From assembly GCA_003151275.1 (NCBI GenBank), contig PLXC01000185.1, positions 110,429-174,428 of the forward strand: a DNA stretch of 64,000 nt, read 5' to 3'. The position numbers and the translations under genes were made by a program. The notes below the pieces were generated by a model. That model did not search any database, was not told the DNA's origin, and saw only the letters and a list, made by a program, of their open reading frames with translations. Positions 1-8,839 of this stretch are shown here, in pieces (position 1 is the first letter of the stretch; the number at the start of each line of letters is the position of its first letter). Source of the DNA: Candidatus Melainabacteria bacterium. Lineage in GTDB: Bacteria; Cyanobacteriota; Vampirovibrionia; Obscuribacterales; Obscuribacteraceae.

Positions 1-1
1 G

Positions 2-553
2 GATTCGACGTTGATTTCGGAGACGACTCTGGATGCAGCACTCAAATTACAATCGATGGTGGAAGAGGGTCTGTGCTCGCCGGATCTGGCTGCAAAAGGA
101 CTCTATCGTTATCACGCCAAAGGGCAAGCGATCGGGGAATATCTTACCGACTTTGATGCGGTGGAATTGCCGGTTGTCCAAAAGAGAGCGCCTGGGAAAC
201 CAGCTGATCCCAATCAAATGCGGTCGCATAGTGGCGCTCAAGCAAAAGCAGCATTTGATTTGTTGATCAAAGCTGGGCTGCTTTCTGAGTCTGACATAAA
301 CGCAGCCGCTTCGGCACGCGCGAAAGTGGGTGGTGATATGGCGCAACTTTTGCAGTCTGCCGGAAAACTGGATAAGGTCACGTTCGACTCGGCGATTATC
401 TGTTTACCGATGCTTCGCGAGGGCTTGATGAAACTGGAACAGTGCATCATCGCGCTTAATTATTGCAATCGAAGCAGAGTTGATTTCGACACAGCGCTTG
501 ATGAAATGGATTGGCCAAATCCGCGCAAATTGCGAAAGGATTTGCCTCTTTAG
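2..553 (+). CDS. Hypothetical protein with duplicated helical module (5' end cut by window)
   Basis: The open frame runs in from the left edge with no stop, so this is the C-terminal part of a longer protein; the in-frame TTG at 11 is probably internal. About 180 residues are visible. Two similar helical stretches can be seen, one near residues 5-45 and one near residues 80-170, each with the pattern of a hydrophobic helix, an acidic turn and a second helix (for example LIKAGLLSESDINAA and LDKVTFDSAI). This looks like an internal duplication. No catalytic motif, signal peptide or membrane segment is visible. I do not recognise the family. The stop is followed by a short gap and a gene on the opposite strand. 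Confidence 0.75.
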   Translation, partial: DSTLISETTLDAALKLQSMVEEGLCSPDLAAKGLYRYHAKGQAIGEYLTDFDAVELPVVQKRAPGKPADPNQMRSHSGAQAKAAFDLLIKAGLLSESDINAAASARAKVGGDMAQLLQSAGKLDKVTFDSAIICLPMLREGLMKLEQCIIALNYCNRSRVDFDTALDEMDWPNPRKLRKDLPL

Positions 554-628
554 GCAGCCTCGACAGCGATGAATTTGTTCGGTCGCGAATGTTTACTAGT
601 AGAGCGGATGGCGAGCATTCCGTAATCG

Positions 629-886
629 CTAATCCAGCGGGTACCAGCGACCATCCTTATCACCGAACCAATAGCTTGAGTTGTTAGAACGAACCATCAC
701 ATAATTGACGTGTCTGCGAACGGTCGCTCCACTGGAGTACTGAATTTGAGTAACTCGGCCATCGCTGTTCAGTAACATTTGCGTTCCATCAGCCAATCGT
801 GTTGATTCTGAACCTTGAAAGTCAGAAATTTCGTATTGGGCAATGGCGGCTTGTTGTCCGAAAAACGTTGGAAGCGCTGCACTCAT
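629..886 (-). CDS. Small hypothetical protein, 85 aa
   Basis: The start is well supported by AAGGTG eight bases upstream of ATG. The protein has no signal peptide or membrane helix. Residues 18-80 alternate polar and aromatic residues (YEISDF, GTQMLLNSDGRVTQIQY, SYWFGDKDGRWYPL) as in a small beta-sheet domain, with a DGRV turn resembling the repeats seen in the protein at 34640. It lies between the partial first gene and ackA, same strand as ackA. Function unknown; it could be a stand-alone copy of a YD/NHL-like beta repeat, which is only a guess. Confidence 0.65.
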   Translation of the reverse strand: MSAALPTFFGQQAAIAQYEISDFQGSESTRLADGTQMLLNSDGRVTQIQYSSGATVRRHVNYVMVRSNNSSYWFGDKDGRWYPLD

Positions 887-965
887 TTAGTTTCACCTTG
901 CTCGTTTGTTGGTCGATAGGTTAACTCTAACTTGCGATTGTGTCTAAACGGTGACTAGATTGTGA

Positions 966-2132
966 TCAACTTGTGGTTGTCACAAGATCGGCGCACTCGG
1001 TCGCTATTTGCCAATCTTCGCGAGCTTTGACGACAAGAATTCTCGTTTGCGATTGCGCTGAGGCGATATCAACATCAACTGGACTTGATGCATTCAATTT
1101 TTCGTCAATAGACAAATTCAGGAAGGCCAGTCTTTGGCAGGTGGCTGCCCGCGCCAATGCACTGTTTTCACCAATTCCACCCGTAAACAGCAAAGCGTCA
1201 ACGCCACCAATAGCGGCTACCATTGCTGCTATTCCGCCTGCGAGCCTGTGTACGAACATGTCAAAAGTAAGCTTGGCGCGCTCGTCACCGCGCTGCATTT
1301 CATTCGTTATGTCACGGAAGTCTGCTGAACGCTCAAAGATGCCTTTCATTCCCGCTTCCTTATTTAGAACATGATCCAGTTCATCCACGGAATATTTCTT
1401 GTTTTTGAGCAGATAAATCAGTATGCCCGGGTCTATGGCACCGCTGCGTGAGCGCATCATCAACCCGTCTAGCGGAGTAAAGCCCATTGTTGTGTCTAAG
1501 CTGACACCATCAGCTATGGCCGCAAGTGAGCAACCTCCGCCGAGATGGCATGACACGATGCGTAACCGCTTCGGGTGCGACAACAGCTCGGCTGCTTTAC
1601 CACTGCAATATTTGTGGCTAATTCCATGAAAACCGTATTTCTTTATCTTCAACTCCGAGTACCAAAAATATGGACCGGGATATACTGCCGCTTCCGGCGG
1701 TAATGTGCAATGGAAGGCTGTATCGAAAACCGCTATGTGTCTAGCTTTGGGAAGCAAATGCTGGGCTAATTTCAGGGCGGTCAAATTAATGGGGTTGTGT
1801 AAGGGAGCAAATTCAGTCAGTTTTTCGAGGTCTTCTCGAATTTGAGCGCTTATTTCGATTGGTTGGGAATAGCTAGGACCGCCATGCACGATGCGATGAC
1901 CAACTATGCCAATTTGGTCGCTGTTTTCAATACGTCTGTGTTCGCCCTCCCACAGCTGCGAGAGGTTTGATTTCATCTTCTGCTCGATGTTTTCTAAACT
2001 TTCTTGTTGCCAGTCCACGTCTTGTTCGAAATCCCATACCGCCTGCGTTGGTACCAGCTGGGGCTGGCCGGTGGTTTGGAACATGGACATCTTTAGACTG
2101 CTTGAGCCGGAGTTGACCACGACTATGTTCAT
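966..2132 (-). CDS. ackA: Acetate kinase
   Basis: Catalyses ATP + acetate to ADP + acetyl phosphate, the substrate-level phosphorylation step of overflow or fermentative metabolism, in the cytoplasm. The 388-residue product has the family's signatures in order: VVNSGSSSLK at the N-terminus, GHRIVHGG, FDTAFH, YGFHGISHKY, the HLGGGCSL phosphate loop, TMGFTPLDGLMMRSRSG and FTGGIGENS. Length matches the usual 390-400. The ATG at 2132 is preferred over a start 14 codons earlier because the family begins at this point and AGGGA lies seven bases upstream. No phosphotransacetylase gene is adjacent, so acetyl-CoA conversion must be encoded elsewhere. Confidence 0.97.
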   Translation of the reverse strand: MNIVVVNSGSSSLKMSMFQTTGQPQLVPTQAVWDFEQDVDWQQESLENIEQKMKSNLSQLWEGEHRRIENSDQIGIVGHRIVHGGPSYSQPIEISAQIREDLEKLTEFAPLHNPINLTALKLAQHLLPKARHIAVFDTAFHCTLPPEAAVYPGPYFWYSELKIKKYGFHGISHKYCSGKAAELLSHPKRLRIVSCHLGGGCSLAAIADGVSLDTTMGFTPLDGLMMRSRSGAIDPGILIYLLKNKKYSVDELDHVLNKEAGMKGIFERSADFRDITNEMQRGDERAKLTFDMFVHRLAGGIAAMVAAIGGVDALLFTGGIGENSALARAATCQRLAFLNLSIDEKLNASSPVDVDIASAQSQTRILVVKAREDWQIATECADLVTTTS

Positions 2133-2217
2133 CAAAAATCCCTGAAAGTCCGTATGGGACTCAAAGGGTATCATGTGAGAGAGACCACGTTTGCTGCCGA
2201 ATTGAACGCACTCTCAC

Positions 2218-2246
2218 TTGACATTTAATGATAATTCCTTCATTAT
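2218..2246 (+). promoter_or_regulatory. Sigma-70-like promoter for the secreted protein at 2381
   Basis: TTGACA (2218-2223) is followed after 17 bases by CATTAT (2241-2246), a perfect -35 and a 4/6 -10 element. Transcription would start near 2253 and leave a leader of about 125 bases before the gene at 2381. The element sits in the divergent gap with ackA. Activity is inferred from sequence only. Confidence 0.5.
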
Positions 2247-2380
2247 ATAAAGCGCTCAACCTTACCAAGCCAGCACTTTTAAATCGTACGTTGAGCTGCA
2301 TTCGCGAACTGATCTTCAGACCGCCGCAATGCATATAACCATATATGGTGTCACTGCAGAATTGTCCCGCGAAGGTGCAA

Positions 2381-3028
2381 ATGAATACTATGCTTTCAGC
2401 CAAATTGCTTTTTTCATTCTGTTTGTGCGTTTCTTTAACGATGCCAGCAATGGCGCAACTCAATAGCAAAGGTTTGCCGCCGACGTCGACGGATAGCTTT
2501 GTTAGACAAGCTGCAGGACAGGCTGAAAATATTTACGGCGACGAAGGGCACGAAGGTCCGCCACCTTTTAGCGAATTTGAATATCAAAATCGCATTAACA
2601 GCGGCATTTTCGACATCCGCGATAAAGGTTTGACCACCGGTCATGGCAGCATGATGCCATCTGCATGGGGACGCGATGAGTTTCTAGGGGCTGAATGGAG
2701 CAGATCCGGTTCCAACGGTGGCAATCCGCAACTAACTGGACCTGGCACCACAATGGATCAGCAAGGCAATCCTCAGAGTCCTGCCAATGCACCACAAGGT
2801 AACCCTCCTTACCAGATCGGACCCGACTGGGTGCAAGTAAGAAATCCCGACACTGCACAAGTAATGGGCTATTTGGCTCCCGGAGAAACATATCAACAGT
2901 TCTTCTCAGGACAATCAGGACACATCCTGCCCCAGTTTCAAGCGGTCGGTCAGGAGCTTATGACCAATCCTGCCTACCAGCAAGGCCAAATCACTCAAGG
3001 TTCTATGACAGGCAGCGCAGGCAAATAA
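2381..3028 (+). CDS. Secreted hypothetical protein, Gly/Pro/Gln-rich
   Basis: A 215-residue protein with a clear Sec signal peptide (hydrophobic core LLFSFCLCVSLTMP, cleavage after AMA before QLNSK). The mature part is rich in Gly, Pro, Gln and Asn and mostly looks disordered, with a short ordered-looking stretch near WVQVRNPDTAQVMGYLAPGE. No enzyme motif is visible. The ATG at 2381 is chosen because GAAGGTG sits five bases upstream and it places the signal peptide at the N-terminus; an upstream in-frame start would precede the signal by 12 residues. It converges with the aspartic-protease gene, whose stop is only 34 bases away. Function unknown. Confidence 0.8.
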   Translation: MNTMLSAKLLFSFCLCVSLTMPAMAQLNSKGLPPTSTDSFVRQAAGQAENIYGDEGHEGPPPFSEFEYQNRINSGIFDIRDKGLTTGHGSMMPSAWGRDEFLGAEWSRSGSNGGNPQLTGPGTTMDQQGNPQSPANAPQGNPPYQIGPDWVQVRNPDTAQVMGYLAPGETYQQFFSGQSGHILPQFQAVGQELMTNPAYQQGQITQGSMTGSAGK

Positions 3029-3062
3029 CTTAGGTAAGGTCTAGGTGCAGTGCGCCTTTTCC

Positions 3063-4343
3063 CTACCTTGCGAACCGAATCACTTTCTTATCGTTGTCGA
3101 TTGTGAAACGACGATCTTTTAAGAACGGCTGCCCAAGCAAGGGCAGTGGTGGACCGCCAGTCGACACAACACATATACTCATGTTGTTTTTTTGTATGGC
3201 GCCGAGTCTTAATTGATTTACGTTAAAAACATAACCTGGCACTGAACCTCCAACGCCACCAACCATCATCATTTGAGCATCAGACGGAATTGATAAACCA
3301 AGTCTTTGAAAAGTTCGCATATCAAACAGATTGATGCCAGCGCCTGTGTCGAAATACATTGGACATTCGTGCCCATTCACTTCGGCCATCACCACTAGAT
3401 TGTTACCAATGGTTTGAAACGGAACTTCGATGGAATCATATCCCTGACTGTTTCTTGACGAGCTTTTCTTAGTGAAGCGGATTACTCCCGACTGATTGTC
3501 GATGTCGTATTGATAACCGTTATAAAATGTTTGTCCCAATAGTGGTGGCATATTAAAGCGCTCTTGCACCATAATCGGCATGTGCCTTTGAATTCCACCT
3601 ACCTGTAAATTCACTATCATCGGCGCTGCTGAATTGACTGTGTTTCCAACCCCACCCATGTGCGTGCTTTGTCCCCTGATGACGCTGTCATTGACGCCAG
3701 CTGCTTCAAGTTGATTCTTGCCGATTAGACAAGTTGAAGCGCCGGTATCAAACATCATCTTTATGGTGCGTCCATTAATCTGCGTGTCAACCATTAAGTG
3801 ACCGTCTGGTCCGTGTGAAAATGGCACACTGGCCTGATCTGGCAATTTGCTCAAATCATCAGATGTGGCATTTGCTGCTTCAAATGTGGTCATATCTCCC
3901 AAGGGCGCGGAGCTAACGGCGGCTGCGGAGCTAACGGATGTTCCAGAGCTAACGGAGGCTCCCGAGGATGCCGTTCTCCCAGGCGGCGCTCCGAAGACGT
4001 TGACGAAGTGCGAGTCTACGCGTTCAAGATACGTGGCAGCGAATTTAGCTTCTTCTGATTTTGGGAAATTGCGGCATACAGTGCTATACAGCTTTTTCGC
4101 TTTCTCAGCGTCACCAAGTTGACCAAAACTTAGTGCTTCATAGTAGAACGGTGTTGCTACCTTGGGATTCGCTGCGATGGATTTATCAAACGATTGAATT
4201 GCTAGCTTGTATTCGCGGTTATTGTAATGGGCGATGCCTGCCGTCAGAAACGAATCCGCATGAGCCGCAGGCATTAGGCACGCGGATGCCTGAATAGAGA
4301 GTAGTAGGTGGAGCAGGCGTTTCTTTGTCATCGCTTTAAGCAT
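3063..4343 (-). CDS. Secreted TPR protein with two retropepsin-like aspartic protease domains
   Basis: The protein of about 426 residues starts with a signal peptide ending at AAHA, followed by TPR-like helices (residues 30-115), a Ser/Ala-rich linker, and two retropepsin-like units. Each unit has its own catalytic Asp motif, FDTGAS near residue 200 and FDTGAG near residue 333, and a partner LLGQ motif (LLGQTFYNG and LLGQPFLKD). In retropepsins two such units form one active site, so this may be a single-chain enzyme. It would act outside the cytoplasm. A paralogue lies at 39344. Neither the ATG at 4343 nor a TTG at 4352 has a good ribosome-binding site, so the start is uncertain. Confidence 0.88.
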   Translation of the reverse strand: MLKAMTKKRLLHLLLSIQASACLMPAAHADSFLTAGIAHYNNREYKLAIQSFDKSIAANPKVATPFYYEALSFGQLGDAEKAKKLYSTVCRNFPKSEEAKFAATYLERVDSHFVNVFGAPPGRTASSGASVSSGTSVSSAAAVSSAPLGDMTTFEAANATSDDLSKLPDQASVPFSHGPDGHLMVDTQINGRTIKMMFDTGASTCLIGKNQLEAAGVNDSVIRGQSTHMGGVGNTVNSAAPMIVNLQVGGIQRHMPIMVQERFNMPPLLGQTFYNGYQYDIDNQSGVIRFTKKSSSRNSQGYDSIEVPFQTIGNNLVVMAEVNGHECPMYFDTGAGINLFDMRTFQRLGLSIPSDAQMMMVGGVGGSVPGYVFNVNQLRLGAIQKNNMSICVVSTGGPPLPLLGQPFLKDRRFTIDNDKKVIRFAR

Positions 4344-4417
4344 ACTTTTCAAATCCGAAGCATTGTTTCAATCCGAAGCATTTTTTTTTCAAATCCGCGG
4401 CTAGCCTTCCCCATCTG

Positions 4418-5194
4418 TTATTCCCGATAAAAACGAATTAGCCATGACTTGTCGAACCGTTCATTGACCAAGTTATCTTGATGAATCATGAGCAGGAAGT
4501 CTGTTCCATCCTCAAGCAATAGTCGCAGTAATAAATGCCACTTTTCCGCTTCCAATACAAGATGAGAGTAGCAATCGTCTTTTGCTCTAGTTTCGTTGTA
4601 TGTGATTCCGTTGCAAGAAAAGGCACTAATTTGTTTAGCTTCCTCCAACCGCGCATGATGTTCGCCCAACAAGTAGCTGCCGTGCAGCAATTTGTCGCCA
4701 ACAAATTTTTCTTCAAGGGATGTTGCCGTTGCCCCCTCGGTTGCATCGCTTTGCGCTTCTGAGATGAGCGTTGATTGCGCCTCCCAATGCGCGTCGTGCT
4801 CCAAAGCGATTGCGACTTCTTCCGATGGCACCATATTTGGTGTACCAATTAAGTTGGGCTGCCAAATAACCTTGAAGCAGTTTCTGTCTTTATCCAGGCA
4901 TGTTTGCATGTCCTCACTGACAAATACGGCGAGCAAACCTTGCTCGGGCAGCCATGATCCAGGTAAAGTGAATTGCTGGAAATTCAATTGCACAAGTAGT
5001 TTCATTGGCTGAGCATTTTTATCTAGCGGTTGTTTGCATTCGTCCGCAAGCAAGGCGGTTCCACCTACCTTGCTCGAACCTATGGAAGTTTGTTTTTCCA
5101 CTAGTTTCAGCGGAATGAATTTGTTACTCATTACTTGTTGGGCCCCGTCAACATCTTTTACTTGAGGAACTTCCATCGCCTCCTCGATTTGCAT
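4418..5194 (-). CDS. DUF1963 (YwqG-like) family protein
   Basis: A cytoplasmic protein of 258 residues with no signal or membrane segment. GGTALLADE, then MKLLVQLNF and the LPEQGLLAVFVS stretch (about residues 44-90) match the DUF1963/YwqG pattern, in which a small-protein-like beta sheet opens the domain. The C-terminal part also carries the usual family elements, HGSYLLGEHH and a closing LLLEDGTDFLLMIHQDNL. The biochemical role of the family is not known; some members are thought to be immunity proteins of polymorphic toxins, but no toxin gene is nearby. ATG at 5194 and ATG at 5176 are both possible; GAGGAG lies just before the latter. Confidence 0.82.
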   Translation of the reverse strand: MQIEEAMEVPQVKDVDGAQQVMSNKFIPLKLVEKQTSIGSSKVGGTALLADECKQPLDKNAQPMKLLVQLNFQQFTLPGSWLPEQGLLAVFVSEDMQTCLDKDRNCFKVIWQPNLIGTPNMVPSEEVAIALEHDAHWEAQSTLISEAQSDATEGATATSLEEKFVGDKLLHGSYLLGEHHARLEEAKQISAFSCNGITYNETRAKDDCYSHLVLEAEKWHLLLRLLLEDGTDFLLMIHQDNLVNERFDKSWLIRFYRE

Positions 5195-5209
5195 AGTTTG
5201 ACTGTTTTG

Positions 5210-5350
5210 CTACATCTCAGCAAGTTTGGCCACAATCTTCTTTCCGGTTGATTGCATCTTGGAGAGCGAATCTGTTAGCTTTTCGTGGATGGGCTCGTCA
5301 GAGAGCCGAAAAATGGTATTGTCGCAACTTGACAGCTGCCTGGCTGTCAT
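5210..5350 (-). CDS. Possible small protein, 46 aa, upstream of the DUF1963 gene
   Basis: An ATG at 5350 opens a 46-codon frame that ends 15 bases before the DUF1963 start, on the same strand. The predicted peptide is amphipathic and basic near its end (MQSTGKKIVAKLAEM), like a short helix. No ribosome-binding site is evident and an in-frame stop lies just upstream. A GACAGC/GCTGTC hairpin (5331-5348) overlaps its start. Either a small leader gene of the same transcript or chance. Confidence 0.3.
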   Translation of the reverse strand: MTARQLSSCDNTIFRLSDEPIHEKLTDSLSKMQSTGKKIVAKLAEM

Positions 5351-5526
5351 ATAAAGTGATGGTGCTCAGGGCTTTTCTTGAGTTTTTGGAATCACTTACT
5401 AAATTTGAAAGTTGACTGTCGAACGTTTCGTTTTGACTTGTCTTTTTCTGTGCTCCAATTGTGGTGCAGCATCGGTAACTAGTTGCTTAGGCGCGGCATA
5501 GCTGCGTCTCTCGTGCAGGGTGGCGT

Positions 5527-6195
5527 ATGATCATTATTGAAATTAAAGACCAACAAACGGCAACTTACGAGAGCGCTCCTTCAAACCTGGCTAACATTCT
5601 AAATTTTGACCACCTTCTTATCGAATCCAAGGGTGCCAGAATTGGTGTTGCTTTCTTAAAAGGATTGGTTGCTTCTGGTGGTTTGTTAGCTGTCAGCGGC
5701 TATGAATGGTGCTTTGAAAATCATTTTGTGATCGGTCTCAGTTTCTTTATCGCTCTCGCTTTCCTCGTCAACGAGTCTGTGGATCAGAGGCTGTCGGGAC
5801 CACGACAAGCAAATGGTGCCTCTACGCTTCGCCAGTCGATGCGACGGCTAAACCCGGCGTTCCTCGCTGTGATACCAGCTGTGTTCTTGCTCTTCACTAT
5901 GAACTTTCAATGCTTGATGATTGCGATTTCCAACACAGTGGAAGTTATCGGCATAGCATGCGGCGTTCCTCTCTTGCTTTTCGGATTGATCAAGACTATC
6001 CAAAAATCTAACATTGGCAAGACTCATTTGTACGTCGGTTCCGCCAGTGCTTTCGGTGGCGTCGCCTTGTCCATAGCTGTTAATCTGGTGTTCTCGAACG
6101 TTTCGGATTTGAGCATATTTTCGGCAACGAATTATTTCAGCAACGCCATAGCGGCCATTTACGCACCGAATGTGGTGCTTCCGATCGATCAATAA
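5527..6195 (+). CDS. Membrane protein of unknown function
   Basis: A 222-residue protein with an approximately 40-residue hydrophilic N-terminus and five or so hydrophobic segments (about residues 43-60, 66-82, 112-135, 138-154 and 165-185), so it is an integral membrane protein. The ATG at 5527 is supported by AGGGTGG a few bases upstream. The N-terminus is acidic/neutral and probably cytoplasmic. No transporter or enzyme motif is recognisable. The MFS gene follows 50 bases downstream on the same strand and may be co-transcribed. Function unknown. Confidence 0.75.
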   Translation: MIIIEIKDQQTATYESAPSNLANILNFDHLLIESKGARIGVAFLKGLVASGGLLAVSGYEWCFENHFVIGLSFFIALAFLVNESVDQRLSGPRQANGASTLRQSMRRLNPAFLAVIPAVFLLFTMNFQCLMIAISNTVEVIGIACGVPLLLFGLIKTIQKSNIGKTHLYVGSASAFGGVALSIAVNLVFSNVSDLSIFSATNYFSNAIAAIYAPNVVLPIDQ

Positions 6196-6245
6196 CTTCA
6201 CAAATGCTGATCTGTTAGAATAGCTTCTTTGGGAAGCATGCTCTT

Positions 6246-7448
6246 TTGTCATCCAAATCCGTAATGATCGAAACAAAGTCGGCCGAGCCGGTCATGGCCC
6301 GATTCGCCATTGGCATGATGTTTTTTATCAACGGCGCCGCTATCGCCACTTGGGCATCACGCATTCCCGCCATTCAGGAAAAACTAGCGCTGAGCACAGG
6401 AAACCTCGGCATCGCACTGCTGAGCATGGCGATAGGGGCGTTGGCTGCAATGTCTTTTGCGGGCGCACTTTCTGCTCGGATCGGCAGCAGACCGGTCATT
6501 GTTTGGACAATGATTCTGACTTGTATATCTCTTGTGTTTCCGGCTTATGCACCGAATCTGCTTCTACTTTCACTAGCTGTAATCTCGCTGGGTCTGTTCG
6601 CCGGTTCATTGGATGTGGCCATGAATGCCCACGCTGTAGCCGTTGAGCGGGCTTATCGGCGATCGATTATGTCATCGTTTCATGCGTTGTTTAGTATTGG
6701 AGGCATTGCCGGTGCCTGTTTTGGCGCTGTCATGGCGTCCATGAAAGTTTCCATCGAAGTGCACTTTCCGATTAGCGCGGCTTTGTTGCTTGTCACAGGA
6801 CTTACTTGCAAGAATTGGCTGCTTCCAGCTAGTGCGGATGCTACAGGAAGGGAGGTGAGCGGTTCCCTTCATTTGAATACCTTGAAATTACTGTTCAACT
6901 CGCAATATTTACTCGCTCTAAGCATAATGATGTTTTGTTGTTTTCTTGTTGAAGGCGCAATGGGTGATTGGAGTGGCGTCTTCTTGCAGCAAACTTTGAA
7001 AACCGAACCAGGCTTCGCTGCTCTTGGCTATGCCTCTTTTTCAGTAGCGATGTCTGTTGGCAGGCTACTTGGCGATAAATTGAACGAGAAATTTGGCTCG
7101 GCAGTTATGGTCCGCGGTGGCTCCCTATTTGCCCTTGCCGGTTTGTGTCTCATAATTTTTCCTTCTAATCCCCTGTTGGCGTTGTTGGGATTTGCGTCAA
7201 TCGGATTGGGCGTTTCCAATATCGTGCCAATTGCCTTCACCGCGGCAGGCAACGCACCAGATATGGAGCCGGGTCCTTCAATTGCCACAGTTGCTCTGGT
7301 TGGATATTTTGGGCTCTTGGCTGGACCACCGGTGATCGGATTTGTCGCTGAGTTTCTTACCTTGAGAAATGCGCTTGCACTTCTTTCGATTCTTTTAATA
7401 GGAATGATGTTTCTGGCTCGTTATGTTCGAACTGAGTCGTCCACATAG
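6246..7448 (+). CDS. MFS transporter, YbjJ-like
   Basis: A 400-residue inner-membrane carrier with about 12 hydrophobic segments, the length usual for the major facilitator superfamily. The opening FFINGAAIATWASRIPAI, followed by LSTGNLGIALL, resembles the YbjJ/fucose-permease-like branch. The motif-A region between segments 2 and 3 reads GALSARIGSRPVI, with the expected Gly and Arg. The substrate cannot be told from sequence; sugars or small drugs are transported by relatives. A TTG at 6246 is taken as the start because GGGAAG lies nine bases upstream, while the ATG at 6264 has no ribosome-binding site. Confidence 0.88.
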   Translation: MSSKSVMIETKSAEPVMARFAIGMMFFINGAAIATWASRIPAIQEKLALSTGNLGIALLSMAIGALAAMSFAGALSARIGSRPVIVWTMILTCISLVFPAYAPNLLLLSLAVISLGLFAGSLDVAMNAHAVAVERAYRRSIMSSFHALFSIGGIAGACFGAVMASMKVSIEVHFPISAALLLVTGLTCKNWLLPASADATGREVSGSLHLNTLKLLFNSQYLLALSIMMFCCFLVEGAMGDWSGVFLQQTLKTEPGFAALGYASFSVAMSVGRLLGDKLNEKFGSAVMVRGGSLFALAGLCLIIFPSNPLLALLGFASIGLGVSNIVPIAFTAAGNAPDMEPGPSIATVALVGYFGLLAGPPVIGFVAEFLTLRNALALLSILLIGMMFLARYVRTESST

Positions 7449-7566
7449 CTTAGCGCTTGAGTCTCAGGGTTTTTAGCGGTGTCGTCGAGTGTGATTTAGC
7501 TTAGAATCATCGAGCTGGTGGTAAGGCTATAATGCAAGCTAGTGCACACATCGGAGCTAAAACGAC

Positions 7567-8232
7567 ATGACCCAAAAGCCGCCAAAAGCATCCATCGCTA
7601 AAGCCGGTGGCGGAATACTGAGAGCGCTTGGAGACCTCTTCCTGTTGCTGCTTTTACTTAGCGCGGCCGGTGCTGGAGGCTACTGGTTTGGCACTATTCA
7701 GAGAATGGCTCCTGTGCAACTCGTAGGTCCCGGTACTCCAGGGGCGGTGAAAAGTGATGCACCAAATGCGGTGCCAAGTACTACGTCCAAGCACACTTCC
7801 GAAAAAGCAGAAAATCCTGCTGAAGAAGAGCAACCTGAAGAAACTGCCACTCCGACGCCGCCACCTGTTGCCACTAAAAAGCATGGCAAGAAATACTGGG
7901 TTGTTTCCAGCGGCTCGGATTACATTGGTTATGCGATCAAGGTCAACGTCAACGATCAAGACGTCGACAACTTTTTTGCTCCAGGCAAGGCTGTCGACAT
8001 AACTAGGATGTTGAAAAAGGGCGATAATTCGGTGACCTTCAATGCTCAGGAACTCGAGGCAAAGTTCAATGCCCATAAGGGCGATGAAAGCAAAAAGCTG
8101 ATACTGACTTTGGTTTCTGGTCCAACGATTCAAGAAAACTTCAAGCCGTCTGATGTTGTGTTGACCTATCAACGCAACGCCGGTCAAACGGAGAATGACA
8201 CCCAGACGCTCCACTTTACGAAGAGTAATTGA
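7567..8232 (+). CDS. Single-pass membrane-anchored protein with C-terminal beta domain
   Basis: The 221-residue product has one transmembrane segment (about residues 22-44, LFLLLLLLSAAGAGGYW), a Pro/Glu/Thr-rich linker (residues 55-105) and a compact C-terminal domain of alternating strands (YWVVSSGSDYIGYAIKVNVN to the end). The C-terminal part looks like a ligand- or carbohydrate-binding beta sandwich, but this is a guess. GGAG lies ten bases upstream of the ATG. The next gene begins two bases after the stop, so the two form a translationally coupled pair. Topology suggests the beta domain is outside the cytoplasm. Confidence 0.8.
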   Translation: MTQKPPKASIAKAGGGILRALGDLFLLLLLLSAAGAGGYWFGTIQRMAPVQLVGPGTPGAVKSDAPNAVPSTTSKHTSEKAENPAEEEQPEETATPTPPPVATKKHGKKYWVVSSGSDYIGYAIKVNVNDQDVDNFFAPGKAVDITRMLKKGDNSVTFNAQELEAKFNAHKGDESKKLILTLVSGPTIQENFKPSDVVLTYQRNAGQTENDTQTLHFTKSN

Positions 8233-8233
8233 T

Positions 8234-8659
8234 GTGAGAGCAAAGTTTTACCTAATCGCATGTTTGGTGGCGCTAAACGGATTGTTCATCGGCTATGCGG
8301 TTGGTCTCAACAGTCGCCATGTGCTAGTTGTTGATCCCAATCTCCCACGTTACGTAAAGCCCGTCGCTGTGCCGAAAGTTAAAATCGATAAACCGACAAC
8401 CACAACGACTGTCAAGAAAACAGTCGTGACAAAAGGTGCCACCACTTCTAAAGGTAAGCCGACAGCAAGCACTGTCACGCCAGCGAGCAAGACCGCGGCG
8501 ACGAACAAGACACCTGCGACAAGCAAGACAACTCCGACTCCAAAATCGACGAGTACTCATCAGGAGAAGTCTGTGCCCAAGAAGCCTGCGAGCGCAGCTT
8601 CAACTGCGCACAAAAGCGATAAACCGGTAACTAAGGCTGTCGATCAGACTAAAGATTAG
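8234..8659 (+). CDS. Membrane-anchored protein with Lys/Thr-rich disordered tail
   Basis: The GTG at 8234 begins right after the stop of the preceding gene and puts a signal-anchor (FYLIACLVALNGLFIGYAV) at residues 5-25. An ATG at 8195 inside the upstream gene would be an unusual start with an arginine-rich extension. The remaining 110 residues are repeats of Thr, Lys, Ala and Pro (for example KTAATNKTPATSKTTPTP) and are surely disordered and strongly basic, perhaps binding an anionic cell-surface polymer. No enzyme motif. The anchor resembles those of the small proteins at 8840 and 18890, each containing an LGI/FIG-xYxxGLN-like end. Confidence 0.72.
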   Translation: MRAKFYLIACLVALNGLFIGYAVGLNSRHVLVVDPNLPRYVKPVAVPKVKIDKPTTTTTVKKTVVTKGATTSKGKPTASTVTPASKTAATNKTPATSKTTPTPKSTSTHQEKSVPKKPASAASTAHKSDKPVTKAVDQTKD

Positions 8660-8839
8660 ATTCGATTTTCGAATGTACAACAAGGGATTTTGAACGCAAA
8701 GCGCTTCTTGCTGCCACAATGTTATCTGGTATGGCTGATGCGTAGGCAAAGATACAACAATCTTGCGTACTTTTTTCTTGTTAGGCTTTACAACTAAGTT
8801 CTTTATGTCAGACTGGAAGTAGTCCAGGAGATGGTATGC

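Noticed and set aside
966..1374. Plus-strand frames over ackA
   Set aside because: Shadows of a well-supported acetate kinase gene.
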